Below, piece by piece: positions 10,811 through 21,229 of a stretch of 64,000 nt of DNA. Position 1 is the first letter of the stretch; each line of letters begins with the position of its first letter. Under the pieces are notes generated by a model. It was not told the origin of the DNA, ran no database searches, and saw only the letters and a program-made list of their open reading frames with translations. Source of the DNA: Diphasiastrum complanatum (lineage: Eukaryota > Streptophyta > Lycopodiopsida > Lycopodiales > Lycopodiaceae); assembly GCA_029204225.1 (NCBI GenBank), contig CM055103.1, forward strand, positions 49,767,756 through 49,831,755, read 5' to 3'. A program made the position numbers and the translations under genes.

Positions 10811-13459
10811 CTGCCAAGAAAAAAGAGATTTCATGTTTTCGCCATCACCAAACTACATCAATGTTTAATCCTCAAAAAGTTGCTAAAGAAAATGTTCATA
10901 TACGAATCAAGTTCTCATAAGCACCTCACAAACTTATTCGAATCATTTAACATTCGAATCTCACCAACAAATGTGAGTGAACATCTCATGAGCTTTACCA
11001 AAGACCTATCTTTGACCTCATACTACAAGTAGTATTACCTTTCTAGAGCACAGTCACTCATCAAGCATGCACTTTACTACAACTAATACCCCCTTTCTAG
11101 TGCAAAGCGAATCATTAGGCATGGACTTTCACATAATTACTTCAAACATGAGGTCTTGCAATAATACAAATTAGATCTTCCAATAATTGCAATAGGCATA
11201 CTACATAGAAGATGGTGTTGAAGCACTCAATGTTCATGATTGGCGTTTATTTATACACTTGAAGCTTTTGAGATGATATAACATCTATACTTAAATATTC
11301 CTAAATGACATCTAGATTCTATATTAGGAGCTTACCGAGCATTGGAGAAAATTATGCGAACGGATAACATGAGATTTAACCTCTTACATTCATGACAACA
11401 AGGAATTTAGTTACACGTGCCCAACATCACATAAAAACCATGTTATGATAGTCTCGTATAGCGTGCCAGTCGTAGTCTAGGATGATGCATAAGTAAGGCC
11501 ACAAGGGGTTGCACCCTTAAATTGGAGAAATTCTAAACACAAAGCTCATAACCATATGGATTATGTGCAAGGAGAAATCCCTACCACAACCATATACACA
11601 ATCGTGCATCCGATGACTTTATGTGAAGAAGGAGAAAAGTAAAAACTCAATGACTTGGCCCTTAAGAGAACAACTCTCCCAATGAAAGGAGTTGGGTTTA
11701 CTCACCACTTCTCGAAGCTTCTACAGCGAGAATCCTTTCATCATCAGACCATCAAAACTTCCTTAAACTAGGAAAAAAAATCATATAACTTTTCTTTGAC
11801 TTCAAACAACATTTTCTAAAGCTTCCAGATATTTGGAGGATATGTTTTTCAATGCAAATTCAATCTATTGACGATCAAGAACCTGCTTTGCAAATATAAA
11901 GATCTACGAACAAGCTAAACTAAAATACTGAATAATCCCCTATTTGGTGTGGTGATAGAGGGTTCTTGGTGTGGAATTGACCACCCAAGTTCAAACCCCG
12001 GCCTCACATGGGTGACGTTTGAGAAAAAAATTGAAGATTAGATTAAAATAAAATATTAAATCAAACTTCATTTCCTGCTTATTGTTAGTTTCATCTGAGA
12101 GCCTTCATCTTACTATTCTGTGCAGAGTACATTTGCGAAAAGCTATTTTCATGTGTAAACTTCTGTATGATTTGTCTGGAAAGTACTGCTTGTAAGTATT
12201 TGCCAATTACCATTACACGGCCAATCATCAGAATTTGATGAAGCTACTGCCAAATGCAATGTCGTATTCAGAATGAAGCTCCTCTGTATATGAGAACTAG
12301 AATATATCATTGGAAAAGCAGAGCATTTGCAATCAATACAACTGTACCCTGGTGCTGGTATATACTCTACTAACAACAAACCACAAGAAAAAACAAACTA
12401 CTTTGAGGAGTAGAACATACACAACCCTAGCTTTTAGTTCACATAATGTGAATGTGTTCATTGGTGCATCATCCTCCCCTTCATCTCTCCACATAACTGC
12501 AATGTTGGACGGATTTCGCCTGTTGTTAAACTCAAGACAAAAATCTGCTGCGTTTACGTATGCACCAGGGAGCCACACCCCTCCAGGAGATTCAGCATCA
12601 AAAGCCAGAGGGTCCAAATCTAAAATGCATGAAGGCTCTCTGATAAACGGAATACCCAGTTCCTTTAAGGCAATCCTCCAATAAACCTGACAAATTCCAA
12701 CTGAAACAAACTCATAAACAATCTCATTGCGTCTTTAGATATTCCTTGAGCAGGAATGTGTACAATTTATTGTGGTGATCATATCCTGAAGGTAGAAGAT
12801 TTCTATTTATGACTCAGAACACATTATACCTCGGGTTTGAGAACAGAAAGCTGATGCAAAGCGGTAAAACTTGAAATAGGATCCTTGTACTCAGCTCCGA
12901 ACAGATTTGTCCCATAAAATTCAAGCAAACGGCCCAAATTTGTGTACTTCACGCCTTCCCTGGCATTCATATTTAAAATGTGGGCACGAATAAGTGCTGT
13001 CTCAGGAAACGTTAAGGCGATAATCTAAATCACTAGCTTAGCCGAACTTCATTCAGCTCTTTCAACCTAAATTACCCCATCACTCATATTCAAACATCTA
13101 CGGGAATTCTCTTCAGCAATGCTACTCATCAAAGGAAGGCTTAATAAGAAAGAATCTTGAATTAAATTCTGGTATCACCTTGAGGGAATCCATGCTGGAG
13201 GAGGGCCATTGCTACTGTCCCAATTCCGGTATATTGAATAGTACAATAACTGGTGAAGGCCAAAGGGCTGAGATGGTGTTAAAACCTCTTGGGAAACCCT
13301 ACTCCATGCATGCGCTTTGCTACCCCCTGTTTGTGACAAAATCTGCTGTATCTTTTCGTACAACTTGTGAGCATCCTGGTCTAATAATCCCTCCCCTGCA
13401 CTGCGAATGTCAGAAACCGACATCTCTTCAATGCTCTTCCCATCGCCTGCCGCCACCAT
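10606..13459 (-). CDS. Acyl-activating enzyme, AAE17/AAE18 type, N-terminal part (4 exons, 3' end not found)
   Basis: Four minus-strand exons (13459-13179, 12959-12830, 12686-12421, 10810-10606) join in frame over 294 codons. Every intron has GT/AG ends, and phases agree (2, 0, 2, 0). The product follows the plant peroxisomal acyl-activating enzymes AAE17/18 (ANL superfamily, acyl-CoA synthetase-like). Shared features are [14 protein letters not shown] and PPPAWIPS in exon 1, YKDPISSF in exon 2, [12 protein letters not shown] and [12 protein letters not shown] in exon 3, and [12 protein letters not shown] with [10 protein letters not shown] in exon 4. Family members run about 720 residues and activate carboxylic acids through an acyl-adenylate. 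The AMP-binding P-loop, the catalytic lysine region and any C-terminal peroxisomal signal would lie in later exons, which were not found at 1-10605. The start is the first Met before the homologous region. Nothing in the four exons is broken. Confidence 0.85.
10811..12420 (-). other. AAE intron 3 (1.6 kb)
   Basis: Bounded by GTATGT donor and GGCAG acceptor on the minus strand. It holds a plus-oriented SINE-like relic and otherwise unremarkable AT-rich sequence. The two introns upstream are short (219 and 143 bp). Confidence 0.8.
11945..12040 (+). repeat. tRNA-like SINE relic in AAE intron 3
   Basis: It carries GTGGTGATAGAGGGTTC (A-box-like) and AAGTTCAAACCCCGGCC (B-box-like) in tRNA-like spacing, followed by an A-rich tail. 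It is inserted antisense to the AAE gene. Confidence 0.5.
12421..12686 (-). CDS. AAE exon 3
   Basis: Starts [10 protein letters not shown] after a TCAG acceptor and ends KARVV with donor GT|GTATGT. It contains the [10 protein letters not shown] and [10 protein letters not shown] blocks of the family. Confidence 0.85.
12830..12959 (-). CDS. AAE exon 2
   Basis: 130 nt that complete codon 94 and add 43 codons ([16 protein letters not shown] to LSVLKPE). The acceptor is GCCAG and the donor GAG|GTATAA. The exon is below the length that simple open-frame scanning would report, and was found by matching the family's YKDPISSF block. Confidence 0.8.
13179..13459 (-). CDS. AAE exon 1
   Basis: Codes residues 1-93 plus two bases of codon 94. 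It starts at MVAAGDGKS and ends in the PPPAWIPS motif. The donor reads AAG|GTGATA. Confidence 0.85.
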
Positions 13460-14015
13460 CTTTGTGATGCTAGGAGTAAGCTCAATCCGTTTTGCTGGAA
13501 TGGGCTAAAGCTTGAGCATCAAAATGAAAGAGCTCAACAAGAATCTGCTTCTAATATGATACTAACTCCGCAATATAAGTTGAAAGTTCGCCCTCAGCTC
13601 AGCACCTCTATCCTCTTCTTCCATGAAAGGCACATGAGAAAACCGTGACTGTCTTTCGCTAATACTTAACGATGGAGCATCATACTTTTAACTGCTTGTT
13701 CTAGCCTTGCCTTGTCAACACTATGCATGTGGTTTAGAAGGGGAATTAAACATGGGACCAAAGAAGCTTTGGATGCCCAGCCAAAAGCCAATCAACTTGA
13801 GCCAACTCCCATGTGAATCAAATGATCCAACTATGGAGTATCATATGGGGGGGGGGGGCAATAAGCAAAGGGTGAGGATGCTCAAAAGCGTGGTACATAT
13901 ATGCTTTGTCCAACCATGCATTATTCACCATCGTTGGATTGCCTTTCAAAGAATCATGATGTCACATAAGATGCTATGTTTAGGTTAGTTTTCAAGTTTG
14001 TGAAAAAAATTGACA
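13460..14015. other. Upstream region of AAE; G12 run
   Basis: Should contain the AAE 5' UTR and promoter (minus-strand reading), but no clear TATA box or start site stands out. A run of 12 G lies at 13847-13858. Confidence 0.4.
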
Positions 14016-15400
14016 TTAAAAAAAAGTTATGAGATTCTTTTTTTTTATATATGATAGTATATGATGGATGTGTGCTAGTTCAAAAATGCATTCATACTTT
14101 ATATAGATATGCACGACACAATCACACTTGGAGATGGCAAGGACAAAATGTTCTAGTTCATCTGGAAGTTGTTGGAAATTCAATGGAGTAACTAGAACAT
14201 TGTCCCCTACCAAATTATTCGATTTGGTTTAGACTCTCCATAATTGACTAACATGAAATACTAGATGTGCCTTAGGTGCCTTAGTACTGCTATGGAGTTC
14301 TAGTTCATAGGTAACTTCGTCTAATCTCCTAATAATGATAAATAGAGCGCACATGTAGAGTAGATATTGATCTTTGATGGAATATCTTTTCCATTCGAAT
14401 CCTTGTGAAATCTGACCCTCAACCTCTGTGGTATACTTGGGTGTTGTAGACTCAGAATTCTCAATGTCATCAGACATATGCTCAAACTTATCATCCTCAA
14501 CAAAAACTACAGTATGCTTGGATGAACTATCCCTAGCTCTAGAAACTGGATCAGAAGTCTGTAAATTTTTGTTCTAAATTGTACTCCAGATAATAAAGAA
14601 ATGTGGATCCATCTGACATTTTTCTTTTCAAGGATTCACAAAGCTCACTACAAATTTGAGTGAAACTCAATTGGTTTATCATTAGGTATTCTATTGAGGA
14701 CATCAACTACTATGTTAAGCTTGTCTCGTCCATATCTGATAGACAAATCAAACTCCTACATCAACTCAGCCTATCAAGCTTTCTGACCTCTAAGCTTGGG
14801 CTAATTGTAGAGATATCTATGGCTCTCATGAATCGCAAAGGTATCACCATATAAATAATGTCATCAAGTCTTAAGAATGTGAATAATAGAAAAGAGTTCT
14901 TTTCATACACATTGTATCTGGTTTGGGCTGGCTCGAGTTTTTGGCTTTCAAACGCAACTGGGCATCCATCTTGACTTAGCACTACCTCCACTGCAAAGCC
15001 GTTGGCATCTGTTTTGATCACAAATGGCTGATTTGGGTCTACGACTTTCAAAACAACTATTGTAGCTAAAGCTGATTTGAGAGCATCAAAATCCTCCTGC
15101 TGCTTGAGGTTACAAACAAACTCCTTTTTCTTTCCCTTATGAAGATTTGTTAGAGGAATTGTTATAGAGCATAATCCTAGACAAATAGTCTATAATATCT
15201 TGACAAACCCAAGAGAACCTAAAAATTTGAAATACTAGTAGGTTTCGGCCAATTGATAATGCCTTTAACCTTATTTGAGTCCATCTTAACTTTGTCTTTA
15301 GAGATTATAGAACCCAAGTAGGCTATCCATTCTTAGGCTTCTTAGCATAAAGCTAATGCTTACAGAGCAACCCAAACACCTTTTTGAGGTAAGCAAAATG
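14016..15400 (-). pseudogene. Ty3/gypsy polyprotein remnant (RT end, RNase H, integrase tail)
   Basis: Minus-strand pieces run in pol order. First is the end of reverse transcriptase (LKKVFGLLCKH near 15395). Then comes the RT/RNase H connection at 15130-14900, with FDALKSALA, PFVIKTDANGFAVE and VLSQDGCPVAFESQKL. Then a degenerate EFDLSIRYGRDKLN stretch. Last is an integrase C-terminal tail near 14320-14230 (VTYELELHSS, HLVFHVSQL). A GDNVLVTPLNFQQLP block lies beyond it at about 14200, after rather than before the HVSQL motif, suggesting rearrangement. Integrase core, protease and gag are missing, and stops and frameshifts are frequent. Confidence 0.75.
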
Positions 15401-17455
15401 CACGTTGAAATGTCTAACAGAATTGTGCTAATATTCTAAGAAAGATATGCTGAAATTCTAATAGAGATACGATGTCAAAAATGCACTGAAATTATGACAA
15501 AGATACGCTATCTGGAAATGCACTGAAATGTATAACAGAAGTGCACACGCTTGATTGGCTGTCGTAGGTGCACTAATTTGAAGACAATATGGGCACTATT
15601 TTATTGACTAAAATTTGATACTATAGCCTATTGGAAGTTGCCAATTTGATAGGTACTATGGGATGCTAACTGACCTATAAAAGATGGACTAGCCTGAGAA
15701 GGAAGGAAGCGCCAAAAATCCCTATCAACAAGCTTGAAAAATTCATCATGCATAGTGACACCACACTGGAGGAACTACTAATGCCACAGGACTGGTAACT
15801 ACTTGTGTGCATGACTGTAACTAACTTGGTCATATGGGCCCCGTGCTAAGGTTAGGCCTTAACGCACTTTGCATGCTACTTACATTGTCCCGCTCTAACT
15901 GAGATTTTTGATACCTAAGTGTCCTCAAGGGCTCGGCTGTAGCTATGGGCTCGTAACAATGGCAACCATGATGAGTGCATGCAAGAGTTGCACATGATAC
16001 AAACATAAATTAAATTGCTTATTAAAATATGTTGAAGCAAGGACAACAAGATCGATAGTGTGATAGTGTTCATGTCCTAACTTAATGAAGTACCTTTGCT
16101 AGAAAGCATGATAGCGCTTCAATTTCACTCAAAAACTCTAGGTATTGAAGTTATTTGCACAAACAATTTTTGCTTTTGGGATGCAAAAGTATGGTTAAAG
16201 TTCCAAAAGATAAAGAGATTTTAAGCAATCATATCCTCACATGTTGGAAAATACAAGAAACAATCATAACTTGTTTCTAACATACAAAATGATGTGATCT
16301 GGCATGAAGAAATTCAATCAACTACTTAAAACTTAGATGTCAAAATTTAATGTTACAAAAGAACTATCCTTTTGCAACTTATTCCATTTGAGAAGTCCAT
16401 TTGAATCTACTATATTATGTGCCAAAGAAGCATGCATGGGAACTTGTGACTCTCATTTTGTAGATAAAACCCAAAAACAAAATAAGAATCAAGATAATTG
16501 CAAAAGAAAGTAGAAATCAAGTTACCTTAGACTTTTTAGGTTTGTGAATAGCCAATAATCGTGTGCCACATAGAGAAAAAGGGGCCACACTATAAGAAAC
16601 CCCATTCTTTTTTATTTTTTGCTATTTGCATTCATTTATGTAATGCAAAAGAAACTCTCATTGTGTGTGTGTGTGTGTGTGTGTTTGGGGGGGGGGAGAG
16701 ATGTTGAATGCTCACATGATGCTTTCATTTTGTTTATGTCATTATATATGCAGTGTTGCAATTAGAATATAATTTTTTTTCTTGAGATCTACAAAAATGC
16801 TAAAAGCCAAGTAATTTTACTTGCTACATTTTCCAATTAGTGATCTACTCCATTGGCAATTTTGGATAATTAGGATTTGATATTGATAGATTTTCTAGAA
16901 GGATTAAAATTTGAGATTCATAAGACAATAAATAGGACAAAGCCCCCTTCATTCATTTGGCTAAGAGAAGGAGGTGATCTATATTGTCCATTTTCTCTCT
17001 CTAGTTTATGTATTGATTTTTTATGTCCATAATCGAGTAGATTTACATAATCTAAGTGTATTGTCTATCATGGGATGTGATCTTTATGTGATACTTGAAA
17101 GTTCAAGTTATCATCTTGGAAGATAGATGTTAGCCGATAATTTTCGCAGGAAAAATTGGGCTAATATTGAATTCTATTTTCGCAAAATGGTAAAACCCAA
17201 TTATTAGAGAAAAAATCGGCATAAAATTGCATGTAGAATTGAGTCCTATCCCGCCCTAAATGGAGCTAGAAAAAATTTTGCGGCCATAAAAATGGCTTGT
17301 AAAAATATTTCTTGGCTTCTAAAATTAGCCAGTTATGGAATCGAAAATAGTTGGCAAAGTCGTGCTAAAATTTCACCATGTATTGAGACAATTTTTATTC
17401 AAATATAATTGCTTTGTGTATTTTAAGAGAAACCGGTTTGTTGAGGGACCCCTAG
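15401..17455. other. No gene identified; TG microsatellite
   Basis: AT-rich with no recognisable coding sequence. A (TG)n tract lies at 16662-16685, followed by a G10 run at about 16687-16696. Confidence 0.45.
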
Positions 17456-17749
17456 TCATGAATGCTGAAAAAAGTTAGTTCGGAAAAAGAACCGGTAAAG
17501 AAAAAATGTTGTAAAAAATTGGGGCGAAAAAATATGGTGACGGTACCGAAAAACTGTGAAAATCCTAACGACAAAATTTGGGCAAGTTTCGAGTACCAAG
17601 TAAAATGTGCGGGTCAAGCCAGTAATCCAGTACAGCAAATAATCGACAAAACAGACAACCTATGCATGCTATCAGAAAAAATCAAAGAAAGGCCAAATGT
17701 AGAGTTAACCACAAAGAGAAATGGAGGCCACCTAAGAAAATAGGTGACA

Positions 17750-18600
17750 GAACGTAACACCCAAAATTTGGATAATAATGGGGAAGAAACCTTGGAAGCT
17801 AAAAACCCTAGGAAAGGGTACACCCACTAGCCTTTGAAAACTTGACCATCTACACTATTTTGGGTGTACCCAAAGGACAGCTTTAAATCCCCCCCCCCCC
17901 CCCAACTCTCTCACCATTTGCTAATGGAGGCCACTCGGTGTACCTTCCAATGGGAGTGGACATTTGGCAAAAAGGGCATGTAGTGCATGAATGTTGGCAA
18001 AATCCCATCTTGAAGGGGGACTTTGGCTATAAAAAGGAGCCCTCTCCTTGTATTTTGTGGTTAGTGGTTGAAAGTGATGTTAATCATTTTGAGAGCTTGC
18101 TTGTTTGAGAGAGCTTGGTTGGTTAGTCCTATTTGGTTGTTATTTATGGTGAATGTTAGTTGCTCCATGGAAGTTGTTTTGAAGTAATGTTAGTGCTCTT
18201 GTATTGTTGTATGTTGGATTGAGTATGTAGTGTTGATTGATGAGTATTGGTAGAGGTTAGTTGTCCAATGTTAATTGCTTCAGAGTTGCTTGAGGTTACT
18301 TACTTCCATGCTTGCTTGGTTGAGTGAGTTACATTGTGAATGCTAGATGCTTGCATGAGGTGTTTGTTTGGTTGGGGATGTTAGGGTTTTATCAATAGCA
18401 TGGTTGGTTGATTAGAAGATCAGAGTGGGAAAGACAATGATTTTGTGGAAACCAAACATCCCACATTAGGAAAAACTTACAACGCACCGATTAAAATTGA
18501 TAACATGCTCTGTCGCTGATACGGAATAGTCTGGTCTCAGTATCATACAGCACATCCTTTAAAAGCTCGCAACCAAAATCGTGACTGTTGGAGGATTTGC
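17750..18600 (+). mobile_element. LTR-like promoter segment, probably gypsy
   Basis: The sequence begins GTAACACCCAAAATTTGG, close to the start of many plant Ty3/gypsy LTRs. It has a C15 run at 17889-17903 and a strong CTATAAAAAGGAGCCC TATA element near 18032. No PBS or matching second LTR was found, so boundaries are estimates. Confidence 0.3.
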
Positions 18601-19744
18601 GGATATTGAGGCAAGCCTATTCTTAGTTAGATTGTAGATCTACATTACTAAATAAGTGTGAGGGATTTGGCACCATGCGTGTGTAAGTCCAACCCGATGA
18701 TCACATGGTTATTTGATTTATTAGTTGTTAATAAAAAAGGACTTTAGGCCATTTGTGGGAATTAAATGTCGTAGGGCCTAGTAGTCAAGTTAGTTAATAC
18801 AAGTGAGTTCTCCCTCAAATTCAAATTCAAATAAAAAGAGAGGTAGGATATGGCCAATAGGCTTTGAGGCCAAGTGCCCTGAAATCTACTATAAGTCGTG
18901 GCACTTTGTAGTTCATTTTTAATGTTCAATCAAGACGGTGAAAAAACTCTACCAATTTGCATTAGATGTCCTTGCTATCTCTTTCACACTCCATCTCTCA
19001 TGTTTTGTTATTATCTTTATGTTTATTGGATTTGCTAATTGTTGGGGTTGAATCTTGTTTCTATTTTGGTGAGAGAGAGAGAGAGAGAATGTCAACAGTG
19101 ATAGAGAAAATGCGTTTTATGCATTTTGATTGGGCCACATAGCCCTAGGACTAGTCACATTGCATTAAATGAGTTGATGCAACGTGCTGGAAATTTCTGG
19201 AAATGAGTTAATACCACATGCTGGAAATGAGTTGATGCGACGTGGTGAAAATTTCTGGAGGTCGCGAAACGTTGCTGGAGGAAGCGTGGGTGTAAACGTT
19301 GCCATTGGAGCTGCGTGGGTGTAGACGTTGCCATTGTGATCGCCATCGTTGTCATCTCCTTAGAGCTTGGAGCTGTGTGGAGGAAAGGTTGTGAGCTTGG
19401 AGCTGCGTGGAGGGAAACGTGGTGCTACCAAGGAAACACGGAGCTGCCTTTGTTGCCAGGGAGACATTGATTTGCTGCCAAGGATACTCTTGATTTGTGT
19501 GTGTGCCAAATGTATATCTGTTTCTGACCACTCTGATCACAACTGTAAAAGCAAAAAGCTTTCTTCACAATGGATAGAGAGGAGTGAGGCCAGTAGGCAT
19601 GTGTGTGAGCTGACGTGTGTGTGTGCGTGTGTGAACTGACGTGTGTATGTGTGTGTGTGAGTGATGGATAGGCTGTTACAGAGATAATCTAAGTTGTAAG
19701 TAGAACAGCAGATTCACCTTTCTGATGTGTTTGGCAGATTGACA
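18601..19744 (+). other. 5' region of the Replitron-like gene; short direct repeats
   Basis: No other gene is visible. Sub-repeats built on GAGTTGATGCxACGTGxTG (19170-19260) and GAGCTTGGAGCTGxGTGGAGG (19360-19420) are close enough to suggest transposon-end or promoter sequence. A TTTGGCAG at 19730-19737, just before the first Met, could be a splice acceptor; an upstream exon cannot be excluded. Confidence 0.4.
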
Positions 19745-20596
19745 ATGGTTCGAAAGCAGGCAAATGAGGGAGTTCTGGAGTGTGGAATCAATGGACAGAC
19801 TAATGATGAGTTTAGAATTCCTCCAGGTAGTGAGAAATTGAAGGTAAAAAAGTGTGCTGACTTCAAGCTTGTGAAGCGGTATGAGAAACCCAAAAAAGTG
19901 CATGAACTAAGTGTAACAGTGGGGATTGCTGGTTGTGATGTTGATCCAAAGCTTATAGGTGTGATTGAGAAATTCTTGAGGAATGAATGCATTGCTGGTT
20001 TATGTGGGCTTGAGAGAGGAGGTATGCTAATGAATCTGCATTTTCAGATGATTTGTAAGTGCTTTGCATCTTCTGTACTAAAGGTGAATCACTTGTTGAA
20101 GCAATATTTGGGTTGGACAAAAGAAGATCCACCTGGAAACTTGGTGTTGTGTAGGTACCTGAGGCAAAAGGGTATTCATACCTGGCATGGAATGATTGGA
20201 TACTGTTTGAAGGATTTTGGAAAGGATCATTTTCAGTGCGTTATGTATGGTGTAGATCAGAGTGATATAGATAAAGGTCGTGAAGAGTACATTAAGTATG
20301 GTGCTTCTGAGATTAAAAGTCGTGTATCTTTAACCCCTGTTAATCTGTTTGAGCGAGCATTTATATTTTCAGTTTATCATATGAAAAGTAGAGCTAGTTG
20401 CCGCCCACGGCCTCTTACAACCATCTTCACAGTACCAGGGCGCCCTCCACTAGCCTTTTATAGCTCCAGAAATAGTTATGTGGAGAGAGAGTTCCATGAT
20501 TTTCCATCTGTAAACCCTAGCGGCTTTGAAGAGAAGGATATTTTGGGCATTTTTCCACATTTCTTTGTGGTTTCTCTTGCAGTTCATCGAAACTGA
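19745..20596 (+). CDS. Replitron-like HUH endonuclease, C-terminus replaced by copia sequence
   Basis: An open frame from ATG at 19745 encodes a basic N-terminal stretch (1-50) and then an HUH (Rep-type) nuclease fold. Motif 1 is HELSVTVGIAG (53-63). Motif 2 is ERGGMLMNLHFQ (90-101) with metal-binding H99 and Q101 (HUQ form). Motif 3 is IGYCLKDFGKDHF (151-163) with candidate catalytic Y153 and K156. A conserved-looking SLTPVNLFERA follows at about 198-208. FLRNE..., ERGG..NLHFQ and YCLKD are the blocks I associate with Replitrons, eukaryotic transposons that encode a single-tyrosine HUH endonuclease. No SF3 helicase or Helitron Rep/Hel domain is present. From about residue 216 (20393) the frame runs into minus-strand copia leader sequence, so residues 217-283 are not native. 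The catalytic domain has no stop or frameshift. Confidence 0.75.
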   Translation: MVRKQANEGVLECGINGQTNDEFRIPPGSEKLKVKKCADFKLVKRYEKPKKVHELSVTVGIAGCDVDPKLIGVIEKFLRNECIAGLCGLERGGMLMNLHFQMICKCFASSVLKVNHLLKQYLGWTKEDPPGNLVLCRYLRQKGIHTWHGMIGYCLKDFGKDHFQCVMYGVDQSDIDKGREEYIKYGASEIKSRVSLTPVNLFERAFIFSVYHMKSRASCRPRPLTTIFTVPGRPPLAFYSSRNSYVEREFHDFPSVNPSGFEEKDILGIFPHFFVVSLAVHRN

Positions 20597-20931
20597 ACAA
20601 ATTGCGTCACTGCTCTTTGCATAATCATGCAAGCCCCATTGCGCCAAACGGCTGTCTACATAGTGAATTATGAGGCCCTCATCGATGATTTCCCCGAAAC
20701 CATCGAAACTGCAAGTTTCTCGGTGAATTCTCCCCTGAATCCACCTACGACGATCATTCTGATCTTCCCCAAAGCTCCGATTGAAGGAACTTTGCTGTCT
20801 CTTGCCATCTGGACTACCGATACCCCCTGTATGAAGTCCTCTCTCCTGAGACGCTTTGAGTGCTATTTTTTTTTGGTGAAAGACGCTATCCCATAGCTCC
20901 ACCGGATCGTGCATACCTGCATCACCCTGAC
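20393..20931 (-). pseudogene. Copia leader/start of internal region, truncated
   Basis: On the minus strand this follows directly after a PBS and LTR end. It is open for up to 164 codons but shows no gag motif, so it is probably untranslated leader. It stops at the break with the Replitron-like frame. Which element inserted into which is not resolved, because no copia sequence was found on the other side of the Replitron gene. Confidence 0.45.
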
Positions 20932-20944
20932 GCTCTGATACCAA
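20932..20944 (-). promoter_or_regulatory. Copia primer-binding site
   Basis: The minus strand reads TTGGTATCAGAGC, the complement of plant initiator tRNA-Met 3' end used by copia elements. Confidence 0.8.
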
Positions 20945-20946
20945 GT

Positions 20947-21169
20947 TGAAATTCTGTTAGGATCTAATGCAGTATGCAGATCACATCAATCAATCACCAT
21001 AGACACTCCTCACAAGCTCTCAAAGATGGCACAACAAAAGCTCATAGATTACAAAGAACCATTGTACATATAGAGTATTCACAAACTGCATGAAAAGGCA
21101 GGTGTCCTAAAATTGGCCTACCACCTGTCAAACTAATGTCGGGCCCAATATGGCCAAATTCGACCAACA
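20947..21169 (-). mobile_element. 5' LTR of the truncated copia element
   Basis: Minus-strand sequence starts TGTTGGTCGAATTTGG at 21169 and ends AATTTCA at 20947, two bases before the PBS. It contains CTCTATATGTAC as a candidate TATA region. No partner LTR was found. Confidence 0.6.
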
Positions 21170-21229
21170 AACTCAGGACATGCCCCTGAGTATAGCAAGT
21201 ACTGTAAAAATAGATCCACATATTCCCAC

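Noticed and set aside
11945-12040. Functional tRNA gene in the AAE intron
   Set aside because: Box-like elements only; the cloverleaf is incomplete.
12310-12684. 124-codon plus-strand frame
   Set aside because: Antisense shadow of AAE exon 3.
19745-20392. Helitron Rep or CRESS-virus Rep as identity of the HUH gene
   Set aside because: No helicase domain and no second catalytic Tyr as in Helitrons; no SF3 helicase, and the ERGG..NLHFQ block fits Replitrons better. Kept only as an alternative.
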